From assembly GCA_964617645.1 (NCBI GenBank), contig CAZTYE010000008.1:62001-126000 (forward strand): a stretch of DNA of 64,000 nucleotides, in the 5' to 3' direction. Shown here one piece after another: positions 61,634 to 64,000 of the stretch. The notes under the pieces are model-generated. The model saw only the letters and a program-made list of their open reading frames with translations. It did not search any database and was not told the origin of the DNA. This stretch comes from JADJGC01 sp964617645. Its GTDB lineage: Bacteria; Zixibacteria; MSB-5A5; CAIYYT01. A program made the translations under genes and the position numbers. How positions within the stretch are numbered: position 1 is the stretch's first letter; each line of letters opens with the position of its first letter.

Positions 61634-62476
61634 ATGACTCAGGCATTAGTGGCGCAACCGATGATCCCGGTGCTCTCCCGCGTCGAGCGCGTGCGCCGCG
61701 AAACTCACGATACATTTACTCTTGAGCTGCGACCGGCATTCGGTCAGGAAGTGCATCGCTTCGCCGCCGGGCAATTCAATATGCTTTACATGTACGGCTT
61801 CGGCGAGGTCGCGATTTCGATCTCCGGCGATCCGACCTGTCCCAAACCGCTGATTCACACTACCCGCGCCGTCGGAACGGTGACCAAAGCAATGTCAACC
61901 CTGTCGTCCGGCGACCTGATTGGTGTGCGCGGGCCATTCGGCTCGGCTTGGCCAGTAGCACAGGCGGCCGGAAATGATGTCGTTTTGATCGCCGGTGGCA
62001 TCGGTTTGGCGCCATTGCGGCCGGTGATCTATCAGGTGCTGGCCGAACGGCGCAAGTACGGAAAGGCGATTCTGCTCTACGGCACGCGGACGCCGCAAGA
62101 TATTCTCTATCGACGCGAGCTGGAGCAATGGCGGTCGCGCCTCGATTTCGAGGTCTATGTCACCGTCGACCGGGCTGCCGGCAATTGGCTGGGCAATGTC
62201 GGTGTGGTTACGACGCTGATCTCGAAAGCGGGATTCGATCCGATGCACACCACCGCAATGGTCTGCGGACCGGAGATCATGATGCGTTACGTCGCGCTCG
62301 AACTGCAGAAGCGTGGTGTACCGATGAGTTCGATTTTTGTCTCGATGGAACGCAATATGAAATGCGGGATTGGGCTTTGCGGGCATTGTCAGATGGGACA
62401 TACATTCATCTGCAAGGATGGTCCGGTTTACTCCTGGGACCGGATGCGCGAGCTCATTTACAAGCGGGAGATTTGA
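61634..62476 (+). CDS. hydG: sulfhydrogenase/group 3b hydrogenase gamma subunit (FAD, NAD(P)-binding)
   Basis: The 280-residue ferredoxin-reductase-like protein has a flavin site at AAGQFNMLYMYGFGEVAISISG, an NAD(P) site at VVLIAGGIGLAPLRPVIYQVL and CGPEIMMRY, and a [2Fe-2S] site at MKCGIGLCGHCQMGHTFICKDG. It exchanges electrons between NAD(P)H and the other hydrogenase subunits. Start ATG 61634 follows AGAGGAGG. Confidence 0.93.
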   Translation: MTQALVAQPMIPVLSRVERVRRETHDTFTLELRPAFGQEVHRFAAGQFNMLYMYGFGEVAISISGDPTCPKPLIHTTRAVGTVTKAMSTLSSGDLIGVRGPFGSAWPVAQAAGNDVVLIAGGIGLAPLRPVIYQVLAERRKYGKAILLYGTRTPQDILYRRELEQWRSRLDFEVYVTVDRAAGNWLGNVGVVTTLISKAGFDPMHTTAMVCGPEIMMRYVALELQKRGVPMSSIFVSMERNMKCGIGLCGHCQMGHTFICKDGPVYSWDRMRELIYKREI

Positions 62477-62477
62477 C

Positions 62478-63257
62478 ATGGCCGGAAAGGACAATCCGAA
62501 ACTCGCTGTCTGGAAGTTCGCCTCTTGTGACGGCTGTCAACTGAGCCTGCTTGACTGCGAAGACGAGTTGTTGTCGATCGTCGGCGCAATCGATATCGCC
62601 AATTTCCCGGAGGCTTCCCGCGCCGTCATGAAAGGGCCGTACGATTTGTCGCTTGTCGAGGGATCGATCACCACACCGCATGACGCCGAGCGCATTCACA
62701 AAGTACGGCGTGCTTCTAAGAAGTTGGTGACGATCGGCGCCTGCGCCACCGCCGGCGGTATTCAAGCTCTGCGGAACTTCGCCGATGTCAAAGCGTTCAC
62801 TTCGCTTGTCTACGCCTCGCCGGAGTACATTGAAACGCTGAGCATATCAACACCGATCGGCAATCACGTGTTCGTCGACTTCGAGTTGCGCGGTTGCCCA
62901 ATCAGCAAAGCGCAGTTGATCGACGTTGTCGCCGCGTTTCTGACCGGCCGCAAGCCGGTGACGACGCCACATGCAGTGTGCCTCGAGTGCAAGCTCCGTG
63001 GCACTCCCTGTGTGATGGTAGCGCACGGCACACCGTGCCTCGGGCCGGTAACCCATGCCGGCTGTGGCGCGATTTGCCCATCATTCAATCGCGGATGCTA
63101 CGGTTGTTTCGGACCCAAGGAAACACCAAACACCGAATCACTCGCCGGTCAGTGGGAGAAAATGGGCAGCGATCAGGCCGCTTTGGTGCGCGCTTTCCGC
63201 GGGTTTAATGCCTGCTCCGAAGCGTTCCGAAGGGAGAGTGAAGCCCATGAAAGGTAG
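62478..63257 (+). CDS. hydD: NiFe hydrogenase small subunit, group 3b (delta)
   Basis: The 259-residue product is a compact small subunit with a proximal-cluster motif FASCDGCQLSLLDCEDEL, then GACATAGGIQALRN, GCPISKAQLIDVV and a C-terminal set of cysteines (CLECKLRGTPC, HGTPCLGPVTHAGCGAICPSFNRGCYGC) for further clusters. ATG 62478 begins one base after the hydG stop. The end overlaps hydA by 11 bases. It couples the NiFe site to HydB. Confidence 0.93.
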   Translation: MAGKDNPKLAVWKFASCDGCQLSLLDCEDELLSIVGAIDIANFPEASRAVMKGPYDLSLVEGSITTPHDAERIHKVRRASKKLVTIGACATAGGIQALRNFADVKAFTSLVYASPEYIETLSISTPIGNHVFVDFELRGCPISKAQLIDVVAAFLTGRKPVTTPHAVCLECKLRGTPCVMVAHGTPCLGPVTHAGCGAICPSFNRGCYGCFGPKETPNTESLAGQWEKMGSDQAALVRAFRGFNACSEAFRRESEAHER

Positions 63258-64000
63258 TCGCACGATTCGGGTGGATTATCTCGCCCGCGTTGAGGGTGAA
63301 GGCTCGCTCTTGATCAAGATTCGGGATGAGCGAATCACCGAGCTCAAATTCAAGATCTTCGAACCGCCGCGTTTTTTTGAAGCCTTTCTTCGCGGTCGCG
63401 ATTTCCGCGAAACGCCCGACATTACGGCGCGAATTTGTGGGATCTGCCCGATTGCCTATCAAATGAGTTCGATCCTCGCCATGGAAGCGGCCTGCGGAAT
63501 CAAGGTCGACGGTCAACTGCGCGCGCTACGGCGGTTGATCTATTGTGGCGAGTGGATCGAAAGCCACGTGCTCCATGTCGCCATGCTGCACGCACCGGAT
63601 TTCCTCGGCTATGAAGACGCCATCCAGATGGCGCGCGATTTCCCCGATGTCGTTCAGATGGCATTGGCCTTGAAGAAGGTCGGTAACGATTTGATGACGA
63701 TTATCGGCGGACGGGAAATTCATCCGGTCAATATGCGCGTCGGCGGATTCTACCGAGCACCCGATTTAGAGGAATTCGCTCCGATTCGCGAACGTTTGGA
63801 GTGGGCGAAGTCCGCCTCGCTGGACTTGATAATGCTTGTCGCCGGTTTCGAGTTCCCCGAGTTTGAGCGTGAATACGAATTCGTCTCGCTGAAGCATCCT
63901 GACGAATACCCTCTCTTCGATGGGAATTTGGTTTCGAATCGCGGGCTGGATATCCCTGTCAGCGAATATGAACAACACTTCGTCGAAGAACACGTCAAGC
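63247..64000 (+). CDS. hydA: NiFe hydrogenase large subunit, group 3b (alpha), 5' part
   Basis: The first 251 codons are in the window; the gene runs off the right edge. The start TIRVDYLARVEGEGSL and the L1 motif ARICGICPIAYQMSSILAME with two Cys ligands to Ni and Fe are clear. The second CxxC motif lies beyond the edge. It would carry the Ni-Fe-CO-CN2 site for H2 production or uptake, linked to NAD(P)H by the other subunits. Confidence 0.94.
   Translation, partial: MKGSRTIRVDYLARVEGEGSLLIKIRDERITELKFKIFEPPRFFEAFLRGRDFRETPDITARICGICPIAYQMSSILAMEAACGIKVDGQLRALRRLIYCGEWIESHVLHVAMLHAPDFLGYEDAIQMARDFPDVVQMALALKKVGNDLMTIIGGREIHPVNMRVGGFYRAPDLEEFAPIRERLEWAKSASLDLIMLVAGFEFPEFEREYEFVSLKHPDEYPLFDGNLVSNRGLDIPVSEYEQHFVEEHVK

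Overview
The window is a dense stretch of bacterial chromosome with moderately high GC. Two large secreted proteins end in paired dockerin-like repeats of the form GDxDxxGxxSIADAVYLxNYxF. FlgD-like Ig domains, Asp-box propellers, a classical menaquinone pathway and a group 3b-type NiFe hydrogenase are also present. Together these suggest an uncultured member of the FCB group, with candidate phylum Zixibacteria or a close relative as the best guess. That placement is inference; no rRNA gene lies in the window.

Left part (1-8.1 kb): the end of a HerA/DUF853-type ATPase gene, a YhaM-like OB-fold/HD phosphohydrolase, and an envelope-stress operon (ECF sigma factor, zinc-finger anti-sigma factor, two Spy/CpxP-like proteins) closed by a terminator. 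Next comes a 4.2-kb element inserted at the 3' end of a tRNA-Ser(UGA) gene. It is bounded by 22-bp direct repeats and holds a truncated tyrosine integrase plus the remains of three RHS toxin cassettes, two with a putative immunity gene.

8.1-36 kb: two DinB-fold proteins, two FKBP-type PPIases, a GT39/TPR membrane protein, a type III polyketide synthase, a FabL-type enoyl reductase, Rex with a convincing promoter and operator, a PabB-PabC fusion, and an ABC exporter whose ATPase carries an in-frame amber codon. These are followed by an SRPBCC protein, a four-gene cluster of secreted proteins between imperfect direct repeats, an SPFH protein with a small RHH-type partner, a DinG-family helicase, a lipoprotein/citryl-CoA-lyase-like group, a vanadium-haloperoxidase-like lipoprotein, and a secreted protein built of GxDxY repeats.

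36-47 kb: a complete classical menaquinone pathway. Nine genes run on the minus strand (menG, a DAHP synthase, menF, D, H, B, A, C, E), mostly overlapping or nearly so, and a MenI-like thioesterase gene converges on menE. 47-56 kb: the proteostasis group tig-clpP-clpX-lon-engB-purA, headed by two tRNA-Leu genes, one with the rare anticodon AAG, and a divergent tRNA-Glu.

56-64 kb: a 1061-residue dockerin-bearing secreted protein, and then the start of an NAD(P)-type group 3b hydrogenase operon (hydB, a cyclic-nucleotide-binding-fold protein, hydG, hydD, hydA) running off the right edge. Rex, the hydrogenase and the menaquinone genes point to an anaerobic or facultative redox metabolism.
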